Shown: one piece after another, positions 42,738-52,046 of the stretch
Position numbering within the stretch: the first letter of the stretch is position 1
How the letters are laid out: every line of letters starts with the position of its first letter
Assembly: GCF_000416235.1 (NCBI RefSeq)
Contig: NZ_ATLO01000027.1
Coordinates: 62,001-126,000 of the forward strand
Reading direction: 5' to 3'
Length of the DNA: 64,000 bases
Origin: Pseudomonas sp. CFII64
GTDB lineage: Bacteria; Pseudomonadota; Gammaproteobacteria; Pseudomonadales; Pseudomonadaceae
The notes under the pieces: model-generated
The model's database searches: none
What the model saw: the letters and a program-made list of their open reading frames with translations, nothing else
What the model was told of the DNA's origin: nothing
Translations under genes and position numbers: made by a program

Positions 42738-42995
42738 TGAATTTCACTATTTCGTTAACCGGGTTTGAGGCGCGAAAGGCATGAAGCTTTTCGGGGCGCC
42801 TAATCTAGTGGACGAGGCCGCCGTTGTCACGAGCCAATAGCCCGGAGGTTGATGGATGACCGTCATCCGGCCCAAAGGCCGACTATTCAGGATCGATTTA
42901 CATTTTTATCCGGTCACCGGCGATCCTTGGCTTGTTTTCTTGCGCCGTCCTGTTGATCATTCCGCTTACGGCTATTTAGTAAAGAGATAAGTGAC

Positions 42996-43373
42996 ATGAG
43001 TATGGGATTGACTGAAGAAGACATGCGCCGGGCGCTGGGCCTTGATGAGCCCGCCAAACCCGCCGAACAACCTGAGCCGGTGATCGAGTTCGACCTCGAA
43101 CCGACTGTAGCGCCGGAACCCGAACCCGAGTTCATCATCGCGCCGCCTCAGGCCGAGGTTAAGCCTGAAGCACCTCGCCCGAAGGCCAAGCGCGTAACCC
43201 CCGCACTTCGGGTCACCATGCGCTGTACCAAGGTCTTCGAAGGCGAGGAAACCCTGTTCGTCCACGACGCCAAGACCCTGAGCACCTTCGACGCAGAGCA
43301 GGAAGCGAAGAAGGCGGCGGCCAAGGAGAAGTTCAAGTATTTCGAAGTGATATCGGTCAAGCGTGTGGAGTGA
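42996..43373 (+). CDS. Hypothetical Pro/Glu-rich protein
   Basis: 125-residue protein with a short N-terminal helix (MGLTEEDMRRALGLDEPAK), a long Pro/Glu/Ala-rich linker (about 20-65) and a compact C-terminal part (about 68-125: RVTMRCTKVFEGEETLFVHD, then AKEKFKYFEVISVKRVE) that looks like a small folded domain. Not recognised. GAGATAAGTGAC precedes the ATG. A REP-type sequence follows. Confidence 0.68.
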   Translation: MSMGLTEEDMRRALGLDEPAKPAEQPEPVIEFDLEPTVAPEPEPEFIIAPPQAEVKPEAPRPKAKRVTPALRVTMRCTKVFEGEETLFVHDAKTLSTFDAEQEAKKAAAKEKFKYFEVISVKRVE

Positions 43374-43418
43374 GGCGATCCGAACCGTTGCAGCGATGCT
43401 TGCCGTGCAGGCTGCGTG

Positions 43419-43500
43419 GGACCGGCTTCAGCCGGGAAGGCAATTGACGCCTTCGTGACTAAAGTCGCTCGTACTACCTGTTCGCGGGCAAGCCTCGCTC
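43419..43500. repeat. REP-type repeats
   Basis: GGACCGGCTTCAGCCGGGAA (about 43421-43440) forms CCGGCT/AGCCGG, and TTCGCGGGCAAGCCTCGCTC lies at about 43481-43500. The latter is the same core as the REP pair at 49549-49618. Both are typical intergenic REP units of fluorescent pseudomonads. Confidence 0.7.
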
Positions 43501-43523
43501 CAACGGACCAGCGCTGTTTTCGC

Positions 43524-44087
43524 TTAAGCTTCTTGCAGCGCCGCCGCGATGGCTTCGTTGAACGCCGGAATATCATCCGGGTTGCGCGATGTGATCAAGG
43601 TCCAGCCATTGGCGCCGCACTTTTTAACCTGGGCATCGACCCAATCTGCCGCCTTGGCATTGACCAGGTCAGTGCGCAGACTTGGGTATGACGTCAGGGT
43701 CTTGCCCTCAATCACACCCGCATCGATCAGCAGCCAAGGCCCGTGGCAGATAGCTGCGACGATTTTTCCGGCTTTGGCGAATTCACTGACCAGCCGCTGG
43801 GCGTCCTTGTCCTGACGCAGCGTGTCGGCGTTGACGGTGCCACCCGGAATCACCAAGGCATCAAAATCGCTGGCAGCCAGGCCTGAGAGCCGGGTGTCCG
43901 ATTCCACCGTGCGATCTTTTTCGGTGTCCTGCATGAACGTCTGGGCAGTGCCGCCTACGATGGAGGCATGAGTTGCCTTGGCGCCATAGCCGCGCAATGC
44001 CTCCAGCGGCTTGAGCAGTTCGTCGCGCTCGATCCCGGTGTTCGCAGTAATGAACAGAACGTTCTTGCCTTGCAGTTGGGCTGTCAT
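43524..44087 (-). CDS. DJ-1/PfpI-family protein (YhbO/PfpI-like)
   Basis: 187-residue protein of the type 1 glutamine amidotransferase-like DJ-1/PfpI family (deglycase/chaperone/protease-like roles in stress). Nucleophile Cys in VAAICHGPWLLIDAG, conserved Glu in NTGIERDELLKPLEAL, and YPSLRTDLVNAKAADWVD. ATG 44087 has GGAGGA upstream; the frame extends to 44108 but without a site. Followed on the same strand by no other gene. Confidence 0.87.
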   Translation of the reverse strand: MTAQLQGKNVLFITANTGIERDELLKPLEALRGYGAKATHASIVGGTAQTFMQDTEKDRTVESDTRLSGLAASDFDALVIPGGTVNADTLRQDKDAQRLVSEFAKAGKIVAAICHGPWLLIDAGVIEGKTLTSYPSLRTDLVNAKAADWVDAQVKKCGANGWTLITSRNPDDIPAFNEAIAAALQEA

Positions 44088-44198
44088 TGTCGGTTTTCCT
44101 CCAGTCATGCATGAATGTCAGGAGCACACGGTCTGCCATGCGCTCTTGTGAATGGGAGGTTTTGCCGCCAACGAAAGTTCAGACCGATTGCACGAGCG

Positions 44199-44432
44199 TC
44201 AGGATTCCACCGGCGCGTAATACCCGCCCACCGCTGGCGGCTGAATCAGCGTTGCCGTTTTGCCCGGCGTCATCGGTTCCTTGGTGTCGCCAGATATCAT
44301 CCCCACCACTTCGCCACTTTCCAGCAATGCCCAGGCCGCGACGGGATGGATATAAAGTTTGCCGGAATGGCCGTCCTTGTGAATGAAGTTCCAGCCGCTG
44401 CAGGGGATGATTTGCATGATTTTTGTTGTCAC
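44199..44432 (-). CDS. Hypothetical short protein
   Basis: 77 residues starting with GTG 44432 (GAGGG before it). Sequence features: NFIHKDGHSGKLYIHPVAAW, GEVVGMISGDTK and PPAVGGYYAPVES. Not recognised; no membrane helix. Codon use and ribosome site suggest a real gene. Divergent from the glutaminase gene by 144 bp. Confidence 0.6.
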   Translation of the reverse strand: MTTKIMQIIPCSGWNFIHKDGHSGKLYIHPVAAWALLESGEVVGMISGDTKEPMTPGKTATLIQPPAVGGYYAPVES

Positions 44433-44576
44433 GAGAATGCCCTCTCGATTGAGTACAGATCGAGACTAGCAGGTGTTCGGGCAAACGGAGTCGGGAGAAC
44501 CGCCGTGATTTTCCGCAGTTGCCGGTGTGATGCGTCGCGACCGTTGGTCGTCTAGCTTGCGGCCCCCACAAAAACA

Positions 44577-45497
44577 ATGAGCGCATTCATGCAAAAGCTG
44601 TTGAACGAGATACTCGATGAAGTACGGCCGCTGATCGGCCAGGGCAAAGTTGCCAACTACATCCCGGCATTGGGTGGCGTTGCGCCGGATCAGCTGGGTA
44701 TCGCGGTCTACAGCAATGATGGCGAACTGCACTATGCCGGGGATGCCTCGACGCGCTTCTCGATTCAGAGTATTTCCAAGGTGTTCAGCCTGGTGCAGGC
44801 CATCGGCCACTCGGGCGAAGACATCTGGCAGCGGTTGGGCCATGAACCGTCCGGTCAGCCGTTCAATTCCCTGGTGCAGCTGGAATTCGAGCGGGGCAGG
44901 CCGCGCAACCCGTTCATCAACGCGGGTGCGCTGGTGATCTGCGACATCAACCAAGGCCGTTTCGCCGCGCCGTCGCTGTCATTGCGCGACTTTGTGCGGC
45001 GGCTGTGTGGCAACCCGGAAGTGATCTCCGATTCGAAAGTGGCTGAATCCGAATACCAGCATCGCTCGCGCAATGCCGCAGCGGCCTACCTGATGAAGTC
45101 GTTCGACAACTTCCATAACGAAGTGGAAGACGTGCTGCGCAGCTATTTTCACCACTGCGCAATGAGCATGAGTTGCGTCGATCTGGCGCGAGCCTTTGGC
45201 TTTCTCGCCAATCAGGGATTTTGCGTCCACAGCGGCCAGCAGATTCTGACCGCCCGGCAGACCAAACAACTCAACTCGATCATGGCCACCAGCGGTTTGT
45301 ACGACGAAGCGGGCAACTTTGCCTATCGCGTCGGCCTGCCAGGCAAAAGCGGCGTCGGCGGCGGTATCGTGGCGGTGGTGCCGGGGCGGTTTTCGGTGTG
45401 CGTCTGGTCACCGGAACTCAACCCCGCCGGTAATTCCCTGGCGGGCATGGCGGCGCTGGAGAAGCTCAGCGAGCGCATTGAGTGGTCGGTGTTCTGA
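44577..45497 (+). CDS. glsB: Glutaminase
   Basis: 306-residue glutaminase hydrolysing glutamine to glutamate and ammonia. It belongs to the serine-dependent beta-lactamase-like family (GlsB/YbaS): the catalytic Ser-x-x-Lys is in [16 protein letters not shown], and [39 protein letters not shown] and [18 protein letters not shown] are all present. ATG 44577 is listed; ATG 44589 could also be used. Length is as usual for the family. Monocistronic. Confidence 0.95.
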   Translation: MSAFMQKLLNEILDEVRPLIGQGKVANYIPALGGVAPDQLGIAVYSNDGELHYAGDASTRFSIQSISKVFSLVQAIGHSGEDIWQRLGHEPSGQPFNSLVQLEFERGRPRNPFINAGALVICDINQGRFAAPSLSLRDFVRRLCGNPEVISDSKVAESEYQHRSRNAAAAYLMKSFDNFHNEVEDVLRSYFHHCAMSMSCVDLARAFGFLANQGFCVHSGQQILTARQTKQLNSIMATSGLYDEAGNFAYRVGLPGKSGVGGGIVAVVPGRFSVCVWSPELNPAGNSLAGMAALEKLSERIEWSVF

Positions 45498-45513
45498 TCC
45501 GCAGCTGCCTTCG

Positions 45514-45527
45514 GGGAATATATTCCC
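45514..45527. promoter_or_regulatory. GGGAATATATTCCC palindrome
   Basis: Uninterrupted 14-bp perfect palindrome in the 118-bp gap between the glutaminase and the DUF1615 lipoprotein gene. Without a loop it is more likely a protein-binding site (operator) than a hairpin. Function unknown. Confidence 0.35.
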
Positions 45528-45615
45528 GAGCATTCCCGCCCTGGCGCTGGTCTACTGGGTTCACGTCAGTCAACGCTCCGGCTGATGGCATCCTTACTGA
45601 AGCGCCAGGGAAAGC

Positions 45616-46773
45616 ATGTACCTGAATCGATCATTCCAGTTTTATATCGAAGCGCCGTGGCTCGGCAGCAAGTCCTTCAAGCCGCTGCTCATCCTCGCCG
45701 CCGCGCTGTTGCTCAGCGCCTGCGGCACCCAACGCAGCCAGGAAGGTCCAGAGCTGACGCCCGGACAGATTCGTACACAAATCCTGCGCCTTATGCCGGC
45801 CAAAGTCCCGGACAGAGAAGGTTGGGCTGCGGATATCCAGGCCGCGTTTACCGCGCAAGATATCGCACCGACCACCCAGAACCTGTGCTCGGTGCTGGCC
45901 GTGGCCGAGCAGGAATCAACCTTTCAGGTCGATCCGCCGGTGCCGGGGCTGGGCAAGATCGCTCGCAATGAGATCGACCGCCGCGCCGCCCGCCTGCACA
46001 TTCCCGGCGTGCTGATTCGTACGGCCCTGCAGATTCGTTCACCTGACGGCAAATCCTACGCCGCGCGCCTGGATGCAGCGCGCACCGAGAAACAGCTCAG
46101 CGCGATTTTCGATGATTTCATCGGCATGGTGCCCATGGGGCAAACCCTGTTCGGCAATTTCAACCCGGTTCACACGGGCGGGCCGATGCAAGTGAGCATC
46201 GCCTTCGCCGAAAAACAGGCCAAAAATTATCCTTACCCGGTTTCCGGCACGATTCGTCAGGAGGTGTTCAGTCGGCGTGGCGGCATGTACTTCGGCATCG
46301 CTCACTTGCTGGGTTATCCGGCCAATTATCCGGCACCGCTGTATCGCTTTGCCGACTTCAATGCCGGCTGGTACGCCAGTCGCAATGCGGCTTTCCAGAG
46401 TGCGGTGAGTCAGGCGACGGGCATCAAGCTGGCGCTGGATGGCGATCTGATCCGTTACGACTCGACGTCACCCGGTTCCACCGAACTGGCGATACGTGCG
46501 TTGAGCAAGCGGCTGGACATGAACAACTCGGCGATCTTCAGTCAGCTCAAGCAGGGCGATACGCTGGAGTTCGAAGACACCCAATTGTATGAGCGGGTAT
46601 TTTCGCTGGCTGAGGCTGCGGCGGGTAAATCATTGCCTCGGGCGATTCTGCCGGGCATCACCCTGCAAAGTCCGAAGATTACGCGCAATCTCACCACGGC
46701 CTGGTTTGCCCAGCGAGTGGATGATCGCCGCGAACGGTGTATGCAGAAGGTAGCGACAAGCGCTGGAGGCTAG
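45616..46773 (+). CDS. DUF1615-family lipoprotein (YaiW-like)
   Basis: 385-residue outer-membrane-type lipoprotein. Hydrophobic signal with lipobox LLSACGTQ (Cys at about 36). The rest matches DUF1615: EGWAADIQAAFTAQDIAPT, CSVLAVAEQESTFQVDPPVP, MGQTLFGNFNPVHTGGPMQV and PLYRFADFNAGWYASRNAAF. Related E. coli YaiW is a surface lipoprotein. Role unknown, perhaps envelope-related. Its stop overlaps by 4 bp the end of the convergent short gene. Confidence 0.87.
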   Translation: MYLNRSFQFYIEAPWLGSKSFKPLLILAAALLLSACGTQRSQEGPELTPGQIRTQILRLMPAKVPDREGWAADIQAAFTAQDIAPTTQNLCSVLAVAEQESTFQVDPPVPGLGKIARNEIDRRAARLHIPGVLIRTALQIRSPDGKSYAARLDAARTEKQLSAIFDDFIGMVPMGQTLFGNFNPVHTGGPMQVSIAFAEKQAKNYPYPVSGTIRQEVFSRRGGMYFGIAHLLGYPANYPAPLYRFADFNAGWYASRNAAFQSAVSQATGIKLALDGDLIRYDSTSPGSTELAIRALSKRLDMNNSAIFSQLKQGDTLEFEDTQLYERVFSLAEAAAGKSLPRAILPGITLQSPKITRNLTTAWFAQRVDDRRERCMQKVATSAGG

Positions 46774-47006
46774 GGCAGTTCTTCCCACTTGACCAATCGG
46801 AGCTGTGAGCGCTCGGCGTGTTGCTGCAAGGCTTCAAGCTCGGTGCGCAGATTCGACAGATTATGTTGCACGCCGATTCGGGCGTGCAGGCAAGCGTAGA
46901 ACCAGGCATCGGAGTCACTCATCGTCGAATCGGGTTGAATGAAGACTCTTCGCTCCCCCCTGAAAACGTATCGAATCTCAAAATGTCGGCCATTCGCCAT
47001 AACCAT
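46770..47006 (-). CDS. Short hypothetical protein (DUF6555-like)
   Basis: 78 residues; FEIRYVFRGERRVFIQPDST and DSDAWFYACLHARIG recall a small Pseudomonas-restricted family (DUF6555). No membrane or signal segment. Starts at ATG 47006, or at ATG 47000. A GCTATC/GATAGC inverted repeat (47007-47012 and 47021-47026) stands just before the start. Function unknown. Confidence 0.65.
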   Translation of the reverse strand: MVMANGRHFEIRYVFRGERRVFIQPDSTMSDSDAWFYACLHARIGVQHNLSNLRTELEALQQHAERSQLRLVKWEELP

Positions 47007-47091
47007 GCTATCTCAGTTGTGATAGCGCTATGACATTGGTGGCAGACAGCCAGTTCCCCTTGGCGATTGTTTTTCAGCCCAAAGGTCAGGA

Positions 47092-47523
47092 TCAAGCGTT
47101 GAGCCTGTCCAGAGTCGATGGATCCGGCACGCCGTCGAAGAAGGTATCCAGCACATTCTGGAAGATGCTTCGCTGGGGATCCGCCACGGCGAACAGGGTC
47201 ATGCTCGAATGCAGCTTCATGTCATCCGGCGAGCCGAAAATCTGCCGTGCGGTCCGTTGCACCTGCGGCTCGATAATCTGCGCGCAGAGTTCCAGGCGCT
47301 GCCCCAATAGCGGGTGTTGCAGGTAGGCCTGCGCTTCTTCAAGGCAGGTAATGGCGTAGAATCTTGCCATTTCGCTGCGGCCCAGCCCGCTGATCTGCGG
47401 AAAAACGAACCACATCCAGTGTGTTTTTTTCCTGCCGTTACGTAATTCAGCCAGCACTTTGTCGAAACGGTGGTTCGGTCCCTGTGCGGCGACGAAGCGT
47501 TGCAGATTGTAAAAGTCGTGCAT
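47092..47523 (-). CDS. DUF1810-family protein
   Basis: 143-residue protein of the DUF1810 family: YNLQRFVAAQGPNHRFDKVL, GRKKTHWMWFVFPQISGLGR, YAITCLEEAQAYLQHPLLG and FGSPDDMKLHSSMTLFA. The family is small, cytosolic and lacks an established activity. Full length; weak ribosome site. Divergent from the ABC exporter gene. Confidence 0.88.
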   Translation of the reverse strand: MHDFYNLQRFVAAQGPNHRFDKVLAELRNGRKKTHWMWFVFPQISGLGRSEMARFYAITCLEEAQAYLQHPLLGQRLELCAQIIEPQVQRTARQIFGSPDDMKLHSSMTLFAVADPQRSIFQNVLDTFFDGVPDPSTLDRLNA

Positions 47524-47669
47524 GGCACACCTTCCAACAGACGCAGATTTATCGAGTGTGGTATTCGGCGGCGGCCTTATGATGTGCCAGTTTAGCCGCT
47601 GAACCTCTGCGTTGCGCCGGGTTCGATAGATCTTCCTCCCTTCGTTTTTATCCGAGAGCGTTCCTGCGC

Positions 47670-49481
47670 ATGCCTGTTGTCAGTCGTTTTGCCGCATTTT
47701 TCGATCAGGCACGCCGTGCGCTGGGATTGGTCTGGATCACTTCCCGGGGCTTGTCGCTGGGGTTGGTGGCGGCGACTTTGATGGCGGGCGTGCTGCCGGC
47801 GCTCGCCGCTTTTCTGGGCCAGCGTATCGTTGATGCGGTGGTCGCGGCCATGCAACTGCATGCCGACACTGGCAACGCGCCGCTGTGGCCGGTATTGCGT
47901 TATGTGCTGATGGAGGCGGGCGTGCTGGGCTTGCTGGCCGGCACCCAACGCGCCTTGTCGGTCCAGCAGTCATTGCTGCGTGTGCAACTGGGGCAGCGGG
48001 TCAACACCTTGATCCTGGAAAAGGCGCAAACCCTGTCACTCAGCCAGTTCGAGGACTCGGAGTTCTATGACAAGCTAGTGCGCGTGCGCCGCGAAGCCTC
48101 AACCCGGCCGCTGGCATTGGTGACCAAATCCCTGGGGCTGACCCAGAATCTGATTTCCCTGATCAGCTTTGCGGTGCTGCTGGTGCATTTCTCGCCTTGG
48201 GCGCTGCTGATTCTGGTGCTGGGCGCCTTGCCGGTATTTTTCGCCGAAGCGCATTTTTCCGGCGATGCCTTCCGCTTGTTCACTCGCCGCGCCCCGGAAA
48301 GCCGTCAGCAGAACTACATCGAAACGCTGCTTTCCCATGAGACCTATATCAAAGAGGTCAAGCTGTTCGGTTTCGGTCCCTTGTTGTTGCAGCGTTACCG
48401 CGACACGTTCGCGCGTTTGTATGCCGAAGACCGGCGCCTGACCCTGCGTCGCGACGGTTGGGGATTTCTGTTGGGGCTGCTCGGCACTGCGGCGTTTTAT
48501 CTCGCTTATGCGTGGGTGGTGGTGGACGCGGTGCATGGTCTGATCACCCTGGGCCAGATGACCATGTATCTGGTGCTGTTCAAGCAAGGGCAGGGCGCGG
48601 TGAGCAGCAGCCTGAGCGCCATCAGCGGGCTGTACGAGGACGGCCTTTATCTGGCCGATCTGTATGAATACCTCGGGCAACCCGTCACCGTGGAAGTCGG
48701 CGGCGTGACCGAAGGTGCGCTGCCCGGCGACGGCCTGCGTTTCGAAGGCGTGAGCTTTACCTATCCGGGATCCAGTCATACGACGCTGGAAAGTATCGAC
48801 CTGCATCTGGCGCCCGGTCGCAGCGTTGCGCTAGTGGGTGAAAACGGTTCCGGCAAGACCACGCTGATCAAGTTGTTGACCCGTCTGTATCGTCCGAATC
48901 AAGGGCGCATTCTGCTTGACGGCAGCGATCTCAACGACTGGAACGAAGATGCCTTGCGGCGGCGCATTGGCGTGATCTTCCAGGACTACATCCGCTACCA
49001 GTTCATCGTTGGCGAAAATCTTGGGGTGGGTGATATCGACGCCTTCGGCGAAGAGCAACGCTGGCGTGATGCCGCCAGCCAGGGCATGGCGGCGGAGTTC
49101 ATCGAGCAACTGGACAAGGGCTATGCGACGCAACTGGGCCGCTGGTTTGCCGGTGGTCAGGAACTCTCCGGCGGCCAGTGGCAGAAAATTGCCTTGTCCC
49201 GGGCCTACATGCGCCGCAACGCCGACATCCTGATCCTCGACGAACCCACCGCAGCCCTGGACGCCGGCGCTGAAGCGGCGGTGTTCGAGCATTTTCGCGA
49301 GTACGCCAAGGGCCGCATGACGCTGCTGATTTCCCACCGTTTTTCCAGCGTGCGCAATGCCGATCACATCGTCGTGCTGGATCAGGGCCGGGTCCTGGAA
49401 CGCGGCGACCACGCCAGCCTGGTGGCTGCGGGCGGGCGCTATGCCACGCTGTTCGACTTGCAGGCGCGGGGGTATCGCTAA
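47670..49481 (+). CDS. ABC exporter, fused membrane and ATPase domains
   Basis: 603-residue half transporter. The membrane domain (about 1-320) has six helices, including SLGLVAATLMAGVLPALAAF and LGLLGTAAFYLAYAWVVVDA; the ATPase domain (about 350-600) has Walker A GENGSGKTTLIKLL, signature LSGGQWQKIALSRAY, Walker B ADILILDEPTAALDA and switch His ISHRFSSVRNAD. The signature block with GQWQK resembles exporters of peptides or lipid-like compounds. It would work as a homodimer. No substrate gene nearby. Confidence 0.88.
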   Translation: MPVVSRFAAFFDQARRALGLVWITSRGLSLGLVAATLMAGVLPALAAFLGQRIVDAVVAAMQLHADTGNAPLWPVLRYVLMEAGVLGLLAGTQRALSVQQSLLRVQLGQRVNTLILEKAQTLSLSQFEDSEFYDKLVRVRREASTRPLALVTKSLGLTQNLISLISFAVLLVHFSPWALLILVLGALPVFFAEAHFSGDAFRLFTRRAPESRQQNYIETLLSHETYIKEVKLFGFGPLLLQRYRDTFARLYAEDRRLTLRRDGWGFLLGLLGTAAFYLAYAWVVVDAVHGLITLGQMTMYLVLFKQGQGAVSSSLSAISGLYEDGLYLADLYEYLGQPVTVEVGGVTEGALPGDGLRFEGVSFTYPGSSHTTLESIDLHLAPGRSVALVGENGSGKTTLIKLLTRLYRPNQGRILLDGSDLNDWNEDALRRRIGVIFQDYIRYQFIVGENLGVGDIDAFGEEQRWRDAASQGMAAEFIEQLDKGYATQLGRWFAGGQELSGGQWQKIALSRAYMRRNADILILDEPTAALDAGAEAAVFEHFREYAKGRMTLLISHRFSSVRNADHIVVLDQGRVLERGDHASLVAAGGRYATLFDLQARGYR

Positions 49482-49548
49482 CGGGCTTGCGACGTTCAGT
49501 GTCGGGTAAGCCGCTTCGCGAACGAGGATTGCCAATGTGTAGGAGCGC

Positions 49549-49618
49549 GGCTTGCCCGCGAATCGGATTTTCAGCCGACTTTATCTATCGCCTGAAACGA
49601 AGCTTTCGCGGGCAAGCC
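49549..49618. repeat. REP pair (inverted)
   Basis: GGCTTGCCCGCGAA (49549-49562) and its exact complement TTCGCGGGCAAGCC (49605-49618) separated by 42 bp. This is a classical tail-to-tail REP doublet between the exporter gene and the convergent amino-acid importer operon. Confidence 0.85.
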
Positions 49619-49653
49619 TCGATCCCAGGAAGGATCAGGCTAACCCCGAGCCA

Positions 49654-50487
49654 TCAAGGCAGTGGATCGAACTTCAACGCGCTCAGGCTTTGGACCTTGT
49701 CCTCACGGACCATTTTGTATTCGGTGTTCGGGCCGATCCAGCGTTCCCAGATGGCGTCGATCTCGCCAGCGTCGTCCATTGCCTTGAGGGATTCATTGAC
49801 CTTGGCCAGGAACGCCGGTTCGTCCTTGCGCATACCGGCGCCAATGGGCTCCAGGGCCATTGGCTCCTTGACGATGGCCAACTCAAGACCCGATGCCTTG
49901 GCCTGATTGACCAGTTTGATCGCGGTCATGGTGTTGGTCACCAGCCCGACAACCTTGTTCTGTTGCAGCGCCATGTAGGCAGAGCCGGTGTCCTGGAACG
50001 TTACCGGAGTCGCGCCAGCGATACGGATCGACTGTTCGGAAGTTGAACCCTTGGTGGAGCTGATGCGTTTGTCCTTGAAGAACGCCTTGTCCTTGTCGGC
50101 GTTGGCGGCGTGGACCACCAGGGTTTCCTTGGCAATGTAGTACGGGTCGCTGAACTGGATCTGATCGGCGCGGGTCTTGGTGTAGGCCAGATTGGCGAAG
50201 AGCACATCGACGCGGCCCATTTTTACTTCCGGAATCCTGGCTTCCACCGACATTGGCTTGAGCTCCAGCTTGACCCCCAGCTTCTTGGCCAGCGCCGTAC
50301 ACAGATCGACGTCCATGCCCACCAGCTCGCGGGTTTTCGGGTCCGGCGCGGAGAACGGCGGTACATCGGCATACACGCCGCAGCTCAAAGACTGCCTGGT
50401 CATGATGTCGTTCAGCTGATCGGCGTGGGCAAGGGTGGCTGCCAGGGGACTGAGTGCTACGACGGCGAACAAATGCTTGATACGCAT
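49654..50487 (-). CDS. Amino-acid ABC transporter substrate-binding protein
   Basis: 277-residue family-3 binding protein. Signal peptide MRIKHLFAVVALSPLAATLA, then HADQLNDIMTRQSLSCGVYA; RELVGMDVDLCTALAKKLGV and the ligand region QIQFSDPYYIAKETLVV. ATG 50487 with GGAG; the frame extends to 50676 but without a signal. Last gene of an importer operon (permease, permease, ATPase, binding protein) lying downstream of an SDR gene with a NAC-type promoter. Acidic amino acid or similar ligand is likely. Confidence 0.9.
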   Translation of the reverse strand: MRIKHLFAVVALSPLAATLAHADQLNDIMTRQSLSCGVYADVPPFSAPDPKTRELVGMDVDLCTALAKKLGVKLELKPMSVEARIPEVKMGRVDVLFANLAYTKTRADQIQFSDPYYIAKETLVVHAANADKDKAFFKDKRISSTKGSTSEQSIRIAGATPVTFQDTGSAYMALQQNKVVGLVTNTMTAIKLVNQAKASGLELAIVKEPMALEPIGAGMRKDEPAFLAKVNESLKAMDDAGEIDAIWERWIGPNTEYKMVREDKVQSLSALKFDPLP

Positions 50488-50545
50488 GGGAATGCTCCAG
50501 AAAAAATAGGTATGGGTAGACCGGATCCAACGGCAGTTAGAAAAA

Positions 50546-51283
50546 TCAATGTCCACGCAAGTCCGCGATAAAACGCTGGGCGCGGGGGTGTTGGGGCTGA
50601 CTGAAAAAGCTCTCTGGGTCGCTTTTTTCCAGAATCTGCCCGGCATCCATGAACCAGATGGTGTCGGCAACTTCACGGGCGAAGTTCATTTCATGGGTCA
50701 CGCACATCATGGTCATGCCGTCTTTGGCCAGGCCCTTCATGACACTCAGGACTTCACCGACCATTTCCGGGTCCAGGGCACTGGTGGGTTCGTCGAACAA
50801 CATCACCGGCGGCTCCATGGCCAAGGCCCGGGCAATGGCCACGCGTTGCTGTTGGCCGCCGGATAATTGCGCGGGGTAGGCGCCAGCTTTGTGCGCCAGG
50901 CCGACGCGTTCCAACAATTCCATGGCCCGCTGTTTGGCGGCCGAGCCCTTCAAGCCCAAAGTCTTGGTGGGCGACAGGATGATGTTGTCCAGCACCGACA
51001 GGTGTGGAAACAGGTTAAAGCTCTGGAATACAAAACCGACCCGGCTACGCAGCCGGTTCACGTTGGCGTCGGTGCCGTTTACATCCTGGCCGTCGAACAG
51101 AATCTGCCCTTCCTGGATGTCCTCCAGGCGATTGACCGTGCGGATCAGCGTCGACTTTCCGGAGCCTGAAGGGCCGCACAGCACCACCACTTCACCGGTA
51201 TTTACCTGGGCGGTGAGATTGGTCAAGGCCTGGTATTCGCCGTACCACTTGTTGACGTTGGAAAACATGATCATTGGACGCAT
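50546..51283 (-). CDS. Amino-acid ABC transporter ATP-binding protein
   Basis: 245-residue GltL/GlnQ-type ATPase. Walker [16 protein letters not shown] loop [17 protein letters not shown], signature [15 protein letters not shown], Walker [15 protein letters not shown], switch His [14 protein letters not shown]. Same strand and spacing as the permease genes. Confidence 0.93.
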   Translation of the reverse strand: MRPMIMFSNVNKWYGEYQALTNLTAQVNTGEVVVLCGPSGSGKSTLIRTVNRLEDIQEGQILFDGQDVNGTDANVNRLRSRVGFVFQSFNLFPHLSVLDNIILSPTKTLGLKGSAAKQRAMELLERVGLAHKAGAYPAQLSGGQQQRVAIARALAMEPPVMLFDEPTSALDPEMVGEVLSVMKGLAKDGMTMMCVTHEMNFAREVADTIWFMDAGQILEKSDPESFFSQPQHPRAQRFIADLRGH

Positions 51284-51296
51284 GAGTCAGCCCTGT

Positions 51297-52040
51297 TCAA
51301 TTAATAGGGGTCAGCAAAGGGCTGTCGACGGCGGCAGCGGTTACGGTACCCAGACGCTTGCGGGCAATGCGCCGCTCCAGCCAGTCGGCCAGATGGGTCA
51401 GGGCGAAACACAGCAGGTAATAAATGACCGCGAGGATGAAGAACACCTGAAACGGCTTGGTCAGCAGTTGGTTGTTGACCTGATTGGCGGCGAACGTCAC
51501 TTCCTGAACGTTGATCACATAACCCAGAGACGTTTCCTTGATGATGGAGATGAACTGGCTCAGCAGGCTGGGCAGGGCGTTGTAAAGCGCCTGGGGGAGG
51601 ATGACCCAGGTGGTGGTGCGCAAGTAGCTCATGCCCAAGGCGCGGGAGGCTTCGTACTGGCCGCTCGGCAATGCCTGGATGCTGCCGCGAATGATTTCGC
51701 ACAGATACGCGCTCTGGTAGATCACCAGGGTGCAGAGCATGGTGGTGAACCCGGTGATGTTGTGGCCGATGAGCAAGGGGACCAGAAAGTAGGTCCAGAA
51801 GATCACCATGAGCAGCGGAATTCCCCGCAGCACATACACCCAGACTGTCGCGCAATAGCGCAGCGCTTTCCACGGCGAGATTCTTGCGACAGCCAGCAGC
51901 AGGCCGAACGGAAAGGCCAGCAACAGGGCCAGTACCGCCAGAATCAGCGTGCTTGCCAGTCCACCCAATGGACCGTGCGGGTATTGGCCGATCAGGAACA
52001 GCGTCCAGTTTTCCTGGAGGATCTTGAAGATATCGAACAT
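51297..52040 (-). CDS. Amino-acid ABC transporter permease (GltK/GltJ-type)
   Basis: 247-residue HisMQ-family permease with five helices. LLAVARISPWKALRYCATVW, VLRGIPLLMVIFWTYFLVPL and the EAA loop YEASRALGMSYLRTTTWVIL. It lies 6 bp after the other permease gene and 13 bp before the ATPase gene. Probable acidic/neutral amino-acid import. Confidence 0.92.
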   Translation of the reverse strand: MFDIFKILQENWTLFLIGQYPHGPLGGLASTLILAVLALLLAFPFGLLLAVARISPWKALRYCATVWVYVLRGIPLLMVIFWTYFLVPLLIGHNITGFTTMLCTLVIYQSAYLCEIIRGSIQALPSGQYEASRALGMSYLRTTTWVILPQALYNALPSLLSQFISIIKETSLGYVINVQEVTFAANQVNNQLLTKPFQVFFILAVIYYLLCFALTHLADWLERRIARKRLGTVTAAAVDSPLLTPIN

Positions 52041-52046
52041 GCTCGC

